NCBI GenBank assembly: GCA_034664125.1
Contig: JAXDIG010000009.1
Location: forward strand, 1 to 64,000
Source of the DNA: JACVRW01 sp034664125
GTDB lineage: Bacteria > Actinomycetota > Thermoleophilia > Solirubrobacterales > Thermoleophilaceae
DNA: 64,000 bases
Direction: 5' to 3'
The notes under the pieces were generated by a model, which was not told the DNA's origin, made no database searches, and saw only the letters and a list, made by a program, of their open reading frames with translations. The first letter of the stretch is position 1. Each line of letters opens with the position of its first letter. Made by a program: the position numbers and the translations under genes. Below, in pieces: positions 47,293 through 56,543 of this stretch.

Positions 47293-48275
47293 TGCCGACC
47301 ATGCGGTACCGCGAGGCGCTCAACCAGGCGCTGCGCGAGGAGATGGCCGAAGACGAGAAGGTCTTCCTGATGGGGGAGGACATCGGCGTCTTCCAGGGCG
47401 CTTTCAAGGTGACCGCCGGCCTGCTCGAGGAGTTCGGCGAGAAGCGCGTGCGCGACACGCCGATCTCGGAGAACACGATCGTGGGCATGGGCGTGGGCGC
47501 GGCGATGATCGGCCTGCGGCCGGTGGTCGAGCTGATGACGATCAACTTCTCGCTGCTGGCGATGGACCAGATCGTCAACCACGCCGCCGCGATCCACTAC
47601 ATGTTCGGCGGCCAGGTGAAGGTGCCGATGGTGATCCGCATGCCCCAGGGCGCCGGGCACCAGCTCGGCCCGACCCACTCACACAGCTTCGAGGCCTTCT
47701 ACCTTCACGTGCCCGGGCTGCTGGTGGCGGCGCCGTCCACTCCGGCCGACGCGAAGGGCCTGCTCAAGGCCGCCATCCGCGACGACAACCCGGTCGTCTT
47801 CATCGAGCACGAGACGCTCTACGGCCAGCGCGGCGAGGTGCCCGAGAACGGCGGCCCGATGCGCTTCGGCGAGGCGGCGATCCGGCGCGAGGGCAAGGAT
47901 GTGACCATCATCGGCATCTCCCGCATGGCGCTCACCGCGGAGAAGGCCGCCGAGAAGCTCGCCGACGAGCACGAGATCGACGCCGAGGTGATCGACCCGC
48001 GCACGCTGCGGCCGCTCGACCTCGACACGATCCTCGCGTCCGTCGAGAAGACGAATCGCGCCGTGATCGTCGAGGAAGGCTGGCCCCACGGCGGCGTGGG
48101 GGCCAACCTGGCCGCGCTGATCCAGGAGCAGGCCTTCGACTCGCTCGACGCGCCCGTCCAGCGCGTAACGGGAGCCGACGTTCCGATGCCGTATTCCAAG
48201 CCGTTGGAGCAGGCCGCGTTCCCGCATGACGAGCACGTCATCCAGGCCGCGCTCGCCACGTTCAGGGATCTCTAG
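47292..48275 (+). CDS. pdhB: Pyruvate dehydrogenase E1 beta subunit
   Basis: A 327-residue partner of E1 alpha. It has RYREALNQALREEMAEDEKV, LMGEDIGVFQGAFKVT, TPISENTIVGMGVGAAMIG, GHQLGPTHSHSFEAF and the C-terminal VIDPRTLRPLD and VEEGWPHGGVG blocks. It completes the alpha2beta2 E1 active site. Coupled to pdhA by TGATG; pdhC follows after 11 bases. Confidence 0.94.
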   Translation: MPTMRYREALNQALREEMAEDEKVFLMGEDIGVFQGAFKVTAGLLEEFGEKRVRDTPISENTIVGMGVGAAMIGLRPVVELMTINFSLLAMDQIVNHAAAIHYMFGGQVKVPMVIRMPQGAGHQLGPTHSHSFEAFYLHVPGLLVAAPSTPADAKGLLKAAIRDDNPVVFIEHETLYGQRGEVPENGGPMRFGEAAIRREGKDVTIIGISRMALTAEKAAEKLADEHEIDAEVIDPRTLRPLDLDTILASVEKTNRAVIVEEGWPHGGVGANLAALIQEQAFDSLDAPVQRVTGADVPMPYSKPLEQAAFPHDEHVIQAALATFRDL

Positions 48276-48286
48276 GAAGGAAACGA

Positions 48287-49687
48287 ATGGCCACCGACGT
48301 CACTATGCCCCGCCTGTCCGATTCGATGGAGGAGGGCACCGTCCTCAAGTGGCTCATCGAGGAGGGCGGCGAGGTCAAGCGCGGTGAGCCGCTGGTGGAG
48401 GTCGAGACGGACAAGGCCAACATGACCTACGAGGCCGACACCGACGGCACGCTGATCGAGATCGTGGCGCAGGAGGGCGACACCCTGGCGATCGGCGAGA
48501 CGATCGCGCGCATCGGCGACCCGAGCGAGGCCGGCGGCGGCGGAGCGGCGACGAAGGAGGCGAAGGCCGAGGGCCAAGCGGAAGCCGGCGATGAGGGCGA
48601 GGCGCGAGAAACCGAGGAGCAGGAGCGCGAGCCGGTCGGCGCCGAGGCGAGCGCCGAGGGCGAGGCCCGGGGCGCCGCCGGGGCCGGCGCGGGCGGCGGC
48701 GAGACGCAGGCCGGCGCGGGTACCGCGACCAGGGAGCGTGCTCCGAGCGGCAACGGCGACGGCGGCCGGGTGAAGGCCTCGCCCGTCGCCCGCCGCATGG
48801 CGCGCGAGCTCGGCGTGGAGCTGTCGCGGCTCGAGGGTTCGGGCCCCGGCGGACGCATCGTGAAGGCAGACGTGCGGGCCGCCGCCGAGAGTGGCGACGG
48901 CGCCGAGGCCGGCGCAGCGCAGGCCGAGGCGGCTCCCACGGAGGCCCCCGCACGAGCGGAGGAGCGGGCGCCGGAGCCCCAGCGCGCCGAGGCCGGCGCC
49001 AAGGGCGAGGCCGAGATCCAGGAGCTGACCCGCCTGCAGCAGACGGTCAGCCGGCGGATGGCGGAGTCCAAGGCGACGGCGCCCGAGTTCTCGATCTCGC
49101 TGACGGTCGACATGACCGAGGCCGTCGAGCTGCGCAAGCGGCTCAAGGAGGTGGCCGACCCCGCGCCGTCCTTCAACGACATGGTGGTCAAGGCGGCGGC
49201 TACGGCCCTGCGCGAGCACCCGCGGGTGAACGGCGCCTACCGCGACGGCAAGTTCGAGCTCTACGAGCGCGTCAACGTCGGCGTGGCGGTGGCCGCGCAG
49301 GACGCGCTGGTGGTGCCGACCGTGTTCGACGCCGACCGCAAGTCGCTCGGCCAGATCGCCCGCGACGCCCGCGCCGTGGCCGAGAAGGTGCGCGACAGGA
49401 CGATCACACCGCCCGAGCTCTCGGGTGCCACGTTCACCGTGTCCAACCTGGGCATGTTCGGCATCGAGCAGTTCACGGCGATCATCAACCCGCCGCAGGC
49501 GGCCATCCTGACCGTGGGCGCGCTGGCCAAGCGCCCCGCCGTGGACGACACCGGCCGCATCGTCGCCCGCGAGCAGATGCAGCTATCGCTGGTCTGCGAC
49601 CACCGCATCCTCTACGGAGCGGACGGCGCCCAGTTCCTGGCGCGGGTGAAAGAGCTGCTCCAGCGGCCGCTCTCACTGGCGCTCTAG
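48287..49687 (+). CDS. pdhC: Dihydrolipoamide acetyltransferase (E2)
   Basis: A 466-residue core enzyme. The single lipoyl domain has Lys43 in ETDKANMTYEA. A long Ala/Glu/Gly linker follows, then the E3/E1-binding domain (VKASPVARRMARELGVELS and GPGGRIVKADVRA) and the catalytic domain with VCDHRILYGADGAQF; the usual DHRxxDG is DHRILYG, so the Asp is Tyr. The catalytic His is retained. A strong ribosome site (AGGAAGGAAA) precedes ATG 48287. lpdA at 38.6 kb supplies E3. Confidence 0.93.
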   Translation: MATDVTMPRLSDSMEEGTVLKWLIEEGGEVKRGEPLVEVETDKANMTYEADTDGTLIEIVAQEGDTLAIGETIARIGDPSEAGGGGAATKEAKAEGQAEAGDEGEARETEEQEREPVGAEASAEGEARGAAGAGAGGGETQAGAGTATRERAPSGNGDGGRVKASPVARRMARELGVELSRLEGSGPGGRIVKADVRAAAESGDGAEAGAAQAEAAPTEAPARAEERAPEPQRAEAGAKGEAEIQELTRLQQTVSRRMAESKATAPEFSISLTVDMTEAVELRKRLKEVADPAPSFNDMVVKAAATALREHPRVNGAYRDGKFELYERVNVGVAVAAQDALVVPTVFDADRKSLGQIARDARAVAEKVRDRTITPPELSGATFTVSNLGMFGIEQFTAIINPPQAAILTVGALAKRPAVDDTGRIVAREQMQLSLVCDHRILYGADGAQFLARVKELLQRPLSLAL

Positions 49688-49750
49688 GGGCCGGAGGCGC
49701 ACCCGCGTGGGGAATGACGGATCGCGATCCCGGGTACCGCTCGGGACAGC

Positions 49751-52321
49751 TTGTCGTCGCGACCGCACGTACTGAGCATCCGCCCACGGATCGTTGCCCT
49801 GGCCGCGCTCGCCGTGCTGCTGTTCACAGCTTCGCCCGTGGCCGCCCAGAGCGCGTGCGACCCGACTCAGACAGCTCCCCAATTCCGCGGACAGGTGCCG
49901 CGGCTGGCCCAGGTGGTCCCGACGCCCGCCGGCGAGAACGGCGAAGTCACGGTCGACCAGGCCTACGCATACATGACGGCGGTCGACCGTGCGAGCGAGC
50001 GCGTGATCACCGGTGCGCTGGACGAGCGCAGCTGGCAGGGGCGTGAGCTGCGCTTCGCCATCGTCGGACACGGCGACCGGCTGCGCGGCGGTCGGCTGAA
50101 GGCGATCGCCAAGGCCGCCCAGGCGCTCCGCAACCCCCGGACCCCGCCCAACGTCGCAGGGGCGATCGCGCGCCGTTTCCCCGCGATCCTGTGGGTCGCC
50201 GCGAACGTTCACGGCGGCGAGGAGTCGGGCACGGAGGGATCGCTGCGGGTGCTGTACGAGCTGGCCGATCGCGACGACTGTGCCGCCCGCCGCATCCTGG
50301 ACAACGCGATCGTCGTGCTGCTGCCGATCCAGAACCCGGACGGCCGCGAAGCCGACACGCGGCGCAACTTCTACGGGTTCGACATGAATCGCGACTGGTT
50401 CGCGCGCACCCAGCCCGAAACCGACGGCAAGTTGGAGCTGCTGCGCCGCCTGCCCGGCCCGCTGTTCATCGACGCGCACGAGTTCGGCGGCGCGAACGAC
50501 TACTTCTTCCCGCCCAACGCCGACCCGATCTACCACGAGATTCCCGACGAGTCGATCGACTGGATCAACAATTGGTACGGCGCGGCGATGGCGGCCGAGT
50601 TCGACCGGCGCGGCATCCCGTACTTCAACCGCGACGTGTACGACCTCTTCTACATGGGCTACGGCGACACCGTTCCGTCGACCGCGTTTCTCGCGGCGGG
50701 GATGACGTTCGAGAAGGCCACGGACGACCCGATCGAGCGGCGTTCCTTCGAGCAGTACCTGACGCAGTGGGTGTCGCTGTCGCAGGCGGCCGACCGCAAG
50801 CGGCTCCTCCTCGAGCAGTGGGCTTCGGCCTGGCGCGAGGCGTACCGGCAGGGAGTGGCAGGCGAGCTGGAGCCGAACGAGGTCGTGAACCCCGGCAACG
50901 AGGTGGTCACGCCGGTCCCGGACCGCCCGGTGCGCAACTACTTCATCACCGAGCACAGCAACTCCAAGCGGCACGAGGTGCGCTCCCTGATCCGCCGCCT
51001 GCAGCGCATGGACGTGGACGTCTATCGCCTGGACAAGCCGCTGTACGTATCCGACTTCACTCCGTACGGGCGGCCTGCTCGCGGCGAGTGGCTGCCGCGC
51101 GGCACGTGGTGGGTCCCCATGGCCCAGATGCAGAAGCACTGGATCCAGGCGATGCTGCACGAGGACTCCTATACGCCGTTCCCGTACTTCTACGACGTGA
51201 CCGGCTGGAGCCAGCCGCTGCTGTTCAACGTCAGCGGCGGCTACTCGGGCGCGCGGTTGCGACCACGCGCCACCCGCGCCGACACGCTGTCCGAGCCCCG
51301 TGCCGAGCGGCCGGCCGGGCACGTGCCGAGGATCGCCCTCTGGCAGCTGTCGGCGGAGTCGACCTCGGCTATCGAGTCGAGCGGCTGGCTGCGATTCCTG
51401 CTGGAGCGGGTCTGGAGGCTGCCCTACGACGACGTCACGACGGCGGACGTGAAGGCCGGCGCGCTGCGGCGCTACGACGTCGTGATCGTCCCCAACTCGA
51501 GCGGCCCGGACCCGACGAGCTATCCCGAGGGCGACGCCGGGACGGCGGTGGCCGAGCTCGGGCCCGACGGCGTCGGGGCCGTTCAAGCGTGGGTGAACGG
51601 CGGCGGCCACTGGGTCGGCTGGCGCGAGGGCGCGCGATTGGCCGCCCTGCTCGGCGTGAGCTCCGTCACCCTGACCGAGCCCACCTCGGATGTCCCGGGA
51701 AGCCTCTTCCGGGTGCGCGTCAAGGACGGGTCGCCGCTCCAAGAGGGCGTCGGACCCGAGGCGTACGCCTTCTACGCGTACGACTGGGTCATGCGCGCCT
51801 CCGCGCCCAGTCAGGTCGCCGTGGAGTTTCCGCCTGCCGGCAGCGCCGACTGGTTCGTGTCGGGGTTCGCCGACGGAGCCGAGGAGCTGGGCGGCACGGC
51901 GGCGGTCGTCGACGAGCCGCGTGGCGACGGCCGGGCGACCGTTTTCTCGGTGGAGCCCAACTTCCGCGCCTTCACCACCGGCTTCCAGAAGCTCCTCCGC
52001 AACGCGCTGTTCAGCGACGACGCCGGCGCCGCCCGCGCCGCGCCGATCTCCACCGCGGGCCGCACCCGTCGGGCCGCGGCCAGCGTGCTGGCCGGCTCGG
52101 ACACCATCCGGCTCGCGGTACGGCCCTCGAGCCGTGGCCGCGCCGCGGCCGTGTTGCGCCGGTTCGGCGCGCGCTACAGCGTCCAGCGCAGCAGGGGACG
52201 GGTCGCCTTCCTGATCTCAAACCCGCGCGGGCTCACGGGGGACGAGCACCCCTTCGCCGGGCGGCTGCCCGCGGCTCTGGAGCGGGCCGGGGTGGCGACT
52301 ATCGCCCTACGCGCGCCGTAA
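49751..52321 (+). CDS. Secreted M14-family zinc carboxypeptidase-like protein
   Basis: An 856-residue exported metallopeptidase. After a signal peptide ending near SPVAAQ comes an M14 domain with zinc ligands His154 and Glu157 (NVHGGEESG) and His243 (DAHEFGG). FDMNRDWF and the catalytic GMTFEKATDD follow. Beyond about 400, the protein has an ATPase-like/GATase-type alpha-beta region (YDVVIVPNSSGPDP) and a beta-rich end. TTG 49751 is the only in-frame start keeping the signal peptide, and no convincing Shine-Dalgarno is present, so the exact start is uncertain. It lies 63 bases after pdhC. Confidence 0.84.
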   Translation: MSSRPHVLSIRPRIVALAALAVLLFTASPVAAQSACDPTQTAPQFRGQVPRLAQVVPTPAGENGEVTVDQAYAYMTAVDRASERVITGALDERSWQGRELRFAIVGHGDRLRGGRLKAIAKAAQALRNPRTPPNVAGAIARRFPAILWVAANVHGGEESGTEGSLRVLYELADRDDCAARRILDNAIVVLLPIQNPDGREADTRRNFYGFDMNRDWFARTQPETDGKLELLRRLPGPLFIDAHEFGGANDYFFPPNADPIYHEIPDESIDWINNWYGAAMAAEFDRRGIPYFNRDVYDLFYMGYGDTVPSTAFLAAGMTFEKATDDPIERRSFEQYLTQWVSLSQAADRKRLLLEQWASAWREAYRQGVAGELEPNEVVNPGNEVVTPVPDRPVRNYFITEHSNSKRHEVRSLIRRLQRMDVDVYRLDKPLYVSDFTPYGRPARGEWLPRGTWWVPMAQMQKHWIQAMLHEDSYTPFPYFYDVTGWSQPLLFNVSGGYSGARLRPRATRADTLSEPRAERPAGHVPRIALWQLSAESTSAIESSGWLRFLLERVWRLPYDDVTTADVKAGALRRYDVVIVPNSSGPDPTSYPEGDAGTAVAELGPDGVGAVQAWVNGGGHWVGWREGARLAALLGVSSVTLTEPTSDVPGSLFRVRVKDGSPLQEGVGPEAYAFYAYDWVMRASAPSQVAVEFPPAGSADWFVSGFADGAEELGGTAAVVDEPRGDGRATVFSVEPNFRAFTTGFQKLLRNALFSDDAGAARAAPISTAGRTRRAAASVLAGSDTIRLAVRPSSRGRAAAVLRRFGARYSVQRSRGRVAFLISNPRGLTGDEHPFAGRLPAALERAGVATIALRAP

Positions 52322-52335
52322 TCGCCAACCGGCAT

Positions 52336-52341
52336 TACTCT
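52336..52341 (+). promoter_or_regulatory. -10 element (TACTCT) of the LOG-family gene
   Basis: TACTCT ends 8 bases before ATG 52350, the same hexamer and spacing as at pdhA. Confidence 0.5.
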
Positions 52342-52349
52342 CGAAGGCT

Positions 52350-53084
52350 ATGGCCGAGTCAGTTCCCCAGCCCCGCATGCCCGCCACCTTCGACGAGGAG
52401 ATCATCGCCGCCCAGGAGCAGACGGTCGTCTCCACCCTCACCGACGCGGCGCGCATCGAGCGCATCAAGCGCGAGCTCCAGACCGGCTTCGACGCCCTGG
52501 CGCACGTCGGCCCGGCCGCTTCCTTCTTCGGCTCCGCCCGCACCCCGCCGGACGACGACGAGTACCTGCTCGCACGTGACACCGCCCGCATCGTCGGCGA
52601 CGCCGGGCTAGCGATCATCACCGGCGGCGGCCCCGGCGTCATGGAGGCCGCCAACCGCGGCGCGCGCGACGCGGGCGCGCTGTCGATCGGCCTCAACATC
52701 GAGCTGCCCTTCGAGCAGGGCCTCAACCGGTACTGCGACATCGGGCTCGAGTTCCACTACTTCTTCACTCGCAAGGTCATGTTCGTCCGCTACGCGAGCG
52801 GCTTCGTGGTCTTCCCGGGCGGCTTCGGCACGCTCGACGAGACATTCGAGGCGCTCACGCTGATCCAGACCGGCAAGATCCGCCACTTCCCGGTCATCCT
52901 GATGGGCAGCGACTACTGGGGCGGGCTGGTCGACTGGCTCCGCGGCCGGCTGCTGGCCGAGGGCAAGATCGCGCCCCAGGACCTGGACCTGTTGTACCTC
53001 ACGGACGACCCGCTCGAGGTCCGCGACCGGCTCATGTGCGCGTCGCACCGTCAGGCGCGGACATCGCTCCGTAGCGTTCCCTGA
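52350..53084 (+). CDS. LOG-family protein (nucleoside-5-prime-monophosphate phosphoribohydrolase-like)
   Basis: A 244-residue Rossmann-fold protein. GGGPGVMEAANRGA and VFPGGFGTLDETFE contain the PGGxGTxxE signature of LOG enzymes, which split cytokinin ribotides or other nucleoside monophosphates to base and ribose-5-phosphate. The GLNIELPFEQ segment is also typical. Such proteins are often mis-annotated lysine decarboxylases. Its last 53 bases overlap the convergent phospholipase-D-like gene. Confidence 0.9.
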   Translation: MAESVPQPRMPATFDEEIIAAQEQTVVSTLTDAARIERIKRELQTGFDALAHVGPAASFFGSARTPPDDDEYLLARDTARIVGDAGLAIITGGGPGVMEAANRGARDAGALSIGLNIELPFEQGLNRYCDIGLEFHYFFTRKVMFVRYASGFVVFPGGFGTLDETFEALTLIQTGKIRHFPVILMGSDYWGGLVDWLRGRLLAEGKIAPQDLDLLYLTDDPLEVRDRLMCASHRQARTSLRSVP

Positions 53085-54099
53085 CCGCGTCGATGTAGGC
53101 AGCCAGGCCGTCGGCCAGCTCTGGGTCGCGCACCTCGAGCACGTTCTCGGCGTTGCGCTCGCCCGAGCGCGACAGGTTGAACGAGCCGGCGAACACCCAG
53201 TCGTCCGCGACGGTCACCTTCGCGTGCATGAAGTCGTGGACGCTATCCGGCGTGTAGGGCGTGGAGGGCTTGCCGCGGAAGTCGGCGTGCTCCAGGATCG
53301 ACGCGAGGATCGGGATCTTCCACGCCGATCGCCCGTTGGTGCGCCACTGCTCGAAGACCTGGTCGAGCTGGGTGCGGTCGACCACGCCGCGCAGGTCCAC
53401 GCGCGCCTCGGCGGCGACCTCGGCGAGCGTGCCGATCACCGGGCCGGCGGTGAGCACGGGCGAGGCGATCCGCACCCGCTCGCGAGCCCGTCCAATCGCG
53501 CGAGCGATCCGGTGCGACAGCTCCTCGCCGTGCCCCGGCGTGAACCAGGCGCGCGTCTGGCGCCGGCCGAGATCGAGCGTGCGCGGCTCCTCGTGGCCGG
53601 AGCGGTCCACGTCGCGGGCGCGCCAGAGCTCGTCGAAGTTGCGGGCGTACTCCGCCGCCACCTGCGGCGATCGGACCACCACGATCACGTTCTCCTGGAG
53701 CGTCCACGAGTCCGTGGTCCAGTTGGTCGAGCCGGTCCAGACCGCCTCGCCGTCGCGCACCACGTACTTGTGGTGCATCAGGTCGGGAATGCCCGGGATG
53801 CCGCAGGTCGGGAAAGGCAGCGCCTCGAGCAGCTCGGGCTTGGTGCGCGGCGGCGGCGGGAACACGCGCTCGTCGTGGTCGGCGTTGTACGCGATCCGAA
53901 CCGCCACGCCGCGTGCGGCGGCGTCCCGCAGCGCCGCCGCGACGATGTCGCCGGGCTCGCCGGGGAGCCGGACGTCGTACAGCGCCAGGTCGAGCGTCCG
54001 CCGCGCCTCGCCCAGGAAGGCCGCCACTCGCTGGGCGCCCTGGAGAGCCGTCTCGCCACCGGGGTGCAGCGGGTGGACCTCGAGCGGCGCGGGCGCCAT
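53032..54099 (-). CDS. Phospholipase D-like protein with two HKD motifs
   Basis: A 355-residue enzyme with duplicated HxKx4D catalytic motifs: MHHKYVVRD (His109, Lys111, Asp116) followed by GSTNW, and MHAKVTVADDWVFAGSFN near residue 300. Both halves are intact, so it should act as a phosphodiesterase on phospholipid or nucleic acid, or as a synthase. No signal peptide, so it is probably cytosolic. Last of the minus-strand pot operon, 4 bases after the enolase-superfamily gene. Confidence 0.87.
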   Translation of the reverse strand: MAPAPLEVHPLHPGGETALQGAQRVAAFLGEARRTLDLALYDVRLPGEPGDIVAAALRDAAARGVAVRIAYNADHDERVFPPPPRTKPELLEALPFPTCGIPGIPDLMHHKYVVRDGEAVWTGSTNWTTDSWTLQENVIVVVRSPQVAAEYARNFDELWRARDVDRSGHEEPRTLDLGRRQTRAWFTPGHGEELSHRIARAIGRARERVRIASPVLTAGPVIGTLAEVAAEARVDLRGVVDRTQLDQVFEQWRTNGRSAWKIPILASILEHADFRGKPSTPYTPDSVHDFMHAKVTVADDWVFAGSFNLSRSGERNAENVLEVRDPELADGLAAYIDAVRERYGAMSAPDGATRT

Positions 54100-54103
54100 G
54101 CGC

Positions 54104-55168
54104 CTAGGCCAGGCGGAAGCCGGTGGCGGCCGGCTCGAGCTCGATCGGGCTCTCCGGCATGCCGTCCGGCAGCTGCGGCGCGTTGAAGCCGCGCGGCGCG
54201 ACGTCGTTGGGCGTGTCGGGGTGAAACAGCGCCGCCAGGTACTGGATGTGGTCGCGGCCGACGCCGAGCTCGGTCTGTCCGCCGCCGTAGGCGCCGATGC
54301 CGCGCTCGGCGCAGAAGTCGTAGGCGCGACCCAGCTCGGCCAGTGAGCCGACCCGCGACGGCTTGATGTTCACCGTGCGCGGCTGCCATTCGAGCGCGAG
54401 GATGTCGTCGACGGAGTGGATCGGCGCGTCCCAGGTGACGCGGTCGCGGTGCGGCTCGAGGATCGGGCGTGTCTCGTCGTTGATGTCGGGGTCCTCGAGC
54501 CAGGCGTCCGGGAACGCCTCGACCAGCTTCGCGTAGAGCACGGGGTCTGTCTTCACGTCGACCGGCGTGCCCTTGTAGTGGCCCTTGAGGTCGAGCGAGT
54601 CGACCGCGCCGGACGCGGCCAGCTCCTCGATCAGCTCGTCGCTCCAGGTGTTGGTCGGGTCGAGCTTGAAGCGGGTGGAGGGGTAGCGCTCGAGTACCCG
54701 CAGCATGCGCTCGGAGGTTTCCGGCTCGGTCGAGTCGACCGCACCGAGGCGCATCGACACCACGTAGTTGAGCGGGCGCAGCTCGCGGCCCACCTGGTCG
54801 GCCAGGGAGCGGCCCGCCTGCCGCAGCGCCAGGTCGAGCGCGGCCGACTCGAAGGCCCAGTTGCGGTAGCGGCGCGAGACGTCGCGCACCGGCGGGTCCG
54901 GGAACGTGTCCAGCGCCGACAGGTGCTCGCCGAACGAGCCGAGCGTCCACGAGCCGGCCAGCGGCAGCGCGCCGCCGGCCGCCTGGAAGGACACGTGGTC
55001 GAGCCCGTCGTAGACCACGTCCTCGCCGACGCCCTCCTCACCACCGCCGTGCAGTGTGATCAGCGTGGTGTAGCGGACGAAGTCCTCCGAGAAGGCGAGC
55101 TCGCGCCCCTCCAGGTCGTAGCGGTCGATCTCGAGCGGCAGCGAGGCCAGCTGTTCCCAGGTGCTCAC
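54104..55168 (-). CDS. Enolase-superfamily enzyme (mandelate racemase/muconate lactonizing-like)
   Basis: A 354-residue TIM-barrel enzyme of the MLE/MR type that abstracts a proton alpha to a carboxylate. Visible residues are FKLDPTNTW (Lys-x-Asp metal position), WLEDPDI (metal Glu), WDAPIHSVDD (metal or acid Asp) and NIKPSRVGSL (catalytic Lys). Specific substrate unknown. GTG 55168 is preceded by TAGTCT at 8 bases, implying an internal promoter in the 37-base gap before it. It may process the products of the aminotransferase upstream. Confidence 0.85.
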   Translation of the reverse strand: MSTWEQLASLPLEIDRYDLEGRELAFSEDFVRYTTLITLHGGGEEGVGEDVVYDGLDHVSFQAAGGALPLAGSWTLGSFGEHLSALDTFPDPPVRDVSRRYRNWAFESAALDLALRQAGRSLADQVGRELRPLNYVVSMRLGAVDSTEPETSERMLRVLERYPSTRFKLDPTNTWSDELIEELAASGAVDSLDLKGHYKGTPVDVKTDPVLYAKLVEAFPDAWLEDPDINDETRPILEPHRDRVTWDAPIHSVDDILALEWQPRTVNIKPSRVGSLAELGRAYDFCAERGIGAYGGGQTELGVGRDHIQYLAALFHPDTPNDVAPRGFNAPQLPDGMPESPIELEPAATGFRLA

Positions 55169-55176
55169 GGCCGCCG

Positions 55177-55182
55177 AGACTA
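55177..55182 (-). promoter_or_regulatory. -10 element (TAGTCT) for the enolase-superfamily gene
   Basis: TAGTCT on the minus strand ends 8 bases before GTG 55168, within an otherwise operon-like row. Confidence 0.4.
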
Positions 55183-55205
55183 GCGACGGGCGCCGGCCGG
55201 CTCGG

Positions 55206-56543
55206 TCATGCGCTCAGCTCCCTCAGGGCCTCGCCGAAGACCTCCGTGTGCCGATCGACCTGGGTGGGGGTGGTTGCCGGGCACATCAACGCCATGTTGT
55301 GGAAGGGCGTGATCAGCACGCCGCGGTTGAGCAGATACAGGTGCAGGTACTCCTCGACGTCGCGGTCGCCCGCGGCCGCCGACTCGGCCCCCGTGCGCGG
55401 GGGCTCGGCGCAGAAGCGGTACTCGGCCCGGGCGCCCAGGCTCACGACGCTCCAGGGCACGGAATGGCGGTCGAGCGCCGCCTCGACGCCCGCGACGAAC
55501 CGCTCCCGCAGCTGCGCCATGTGGCCGAAGGCGGAGTCGGTCAGCACCTCGCCCAGCGTCGCGCGCGCGGCGGCCAGGGACATGGCATTGCCAGCCAGCG
55601 TGCCCCCCACCCCGCCGGTGTCCTCGTAGTCGGCCTCCTCCTCGGCGGCGATCCGCTCGGCCAGCTCCGCCGTCACTCCGTAGGCGCCGATCGGCACGCC
55701 GCCGCCGATCGACTTGCCGAGCGTGACCGCATCTGGGTCGAGGCCCCAGGCCGCCGTGCAGCCGCCGGGGCCGGCGCTGAGCGTGTGCGTCTCGTCGATG
55801 ATCAGCAGCGCGCCGGCCCGCGTGCACGCGTCGCGCACCGCCTCGAGGAACCCCGCCTCGGGCAGCACGATCCCGATGTTGGTGAGCGCCGGCTCCATCA
55901 GCACGCAAGCCACGTCGCCGTGGGCCAGCGCGGCCTCGACCGACTCGATGTCGTTGAACTCGGCCACGCGCGTGGTCTGCGCCGGGTCCACAGCCGGGCC
56001 GACGTTGCCCGCGCGTGAGCGCACCACGCCATCGCCGCCGAGGGTGGCGAACGCCTCGTCGACGGTCCCGTGGTAGCACCAGTTGAAGAGCAGCACCTTC
56101 GACCGCCCCGTGACCTGGCGGCAGACGCGCAGCAGCCAGCGGTTGGCGTCGGTGGCCGTGAGCGAGAACTGCCAGAGCGGCACGCCGAAGCGACGCCCCA
56201 GCTCCTCGCCGACCCAGGCGGCGTCCTCGGTCGGCAGCATCGTGGTGATGCCGGAGCGCTCGCGCAGGGCCGCCATCGTCGGCTCGGGGGAATGCCCCGC
56301 CATGGCGCCCGTGTCGCCCAGGCAGAAGTCGGCGTACTCGTTGCCGTCCACGTCGACCACGGTCGCCCCGCTGGCCTCGGCGAGGTAGACCGGGTGGGCG
56401 CCGGCCCACATCGTCATCCAGCTCATCGGGACTCCCGCCAGAAGCGACCCCCGTGCGCGCTCGTGCAGCTCGCGCGAGCGCGGGTGCGTGTCGGCAAAAC
56501 GCTCCCGCTCCCGACTGAGGAGCGGGCCTACGGCAGTGATCAC
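55206..56543 (-). CDS. Class III (GSA-aminomutase-like) aminotransferase
   Basis: A 445-residue PLP enzyme. It has AGAHPVYLAEASGATVVDVDGNEYADF, VLLFNWCYHGTVDE, LLIIDETHT (Asp binding PLP) and AVTLGKSIGGGVPIGAYG with the PLP lysine. The layout resembles glutamate-1-semialdehyde aminomutases, but the context is amine uptake, so transamination of an imported amine or amino acid is more likely. GTG 56543 overlaps the potC-like stop as GTGA, firmly tying the enzyme to the transporter. Confidence 0.88.
   Translation of the reverse strand: MITAVGPLLSRERERFADTHPRSRELHERARGSLLAGVPMSWMTMWAGAHPVYLAEASGATVVDVDGNEYADFCLGDTGAMAGHSPEPTMAALRERSGITTMLPTEDAAWVGEELGRRFGVPLWQFSLTATDANRWLLRVCRQVTGRSKVLLFNWCYHGTVDEAFATLGGDGVVRSRAGNVGPAVDPAQTTRVAEFNDIESVEAALAHGDVACVLMEPALTNIGIVLPEAGFLEAVRDACTRAGALLIIDETHTLSAGPGGCTAAWGLDPDAVTLGKSIGGGVPIGAYGVTAELAERIAAEEEADYEDTGGVGGTLAGNAMSLAAARATLGEVLTDSAFGHMAQLRERFVAGVEAALDRHSVPWSVVSLGARAEYRFCAEPPRTGAESAAAGDRDVEEYLHLYLLNRGVLITPFHNMALMCPATTPTQVDRHTEVFGEALRELSA

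Noticed and set aside
52350..53084. Lysine decarboxylase
   Set aside because: The PGGxGTxxE motif identifies a LOG-type phosphoribohydrolase; PLP-binding motifs of a decarboxylase are absent.
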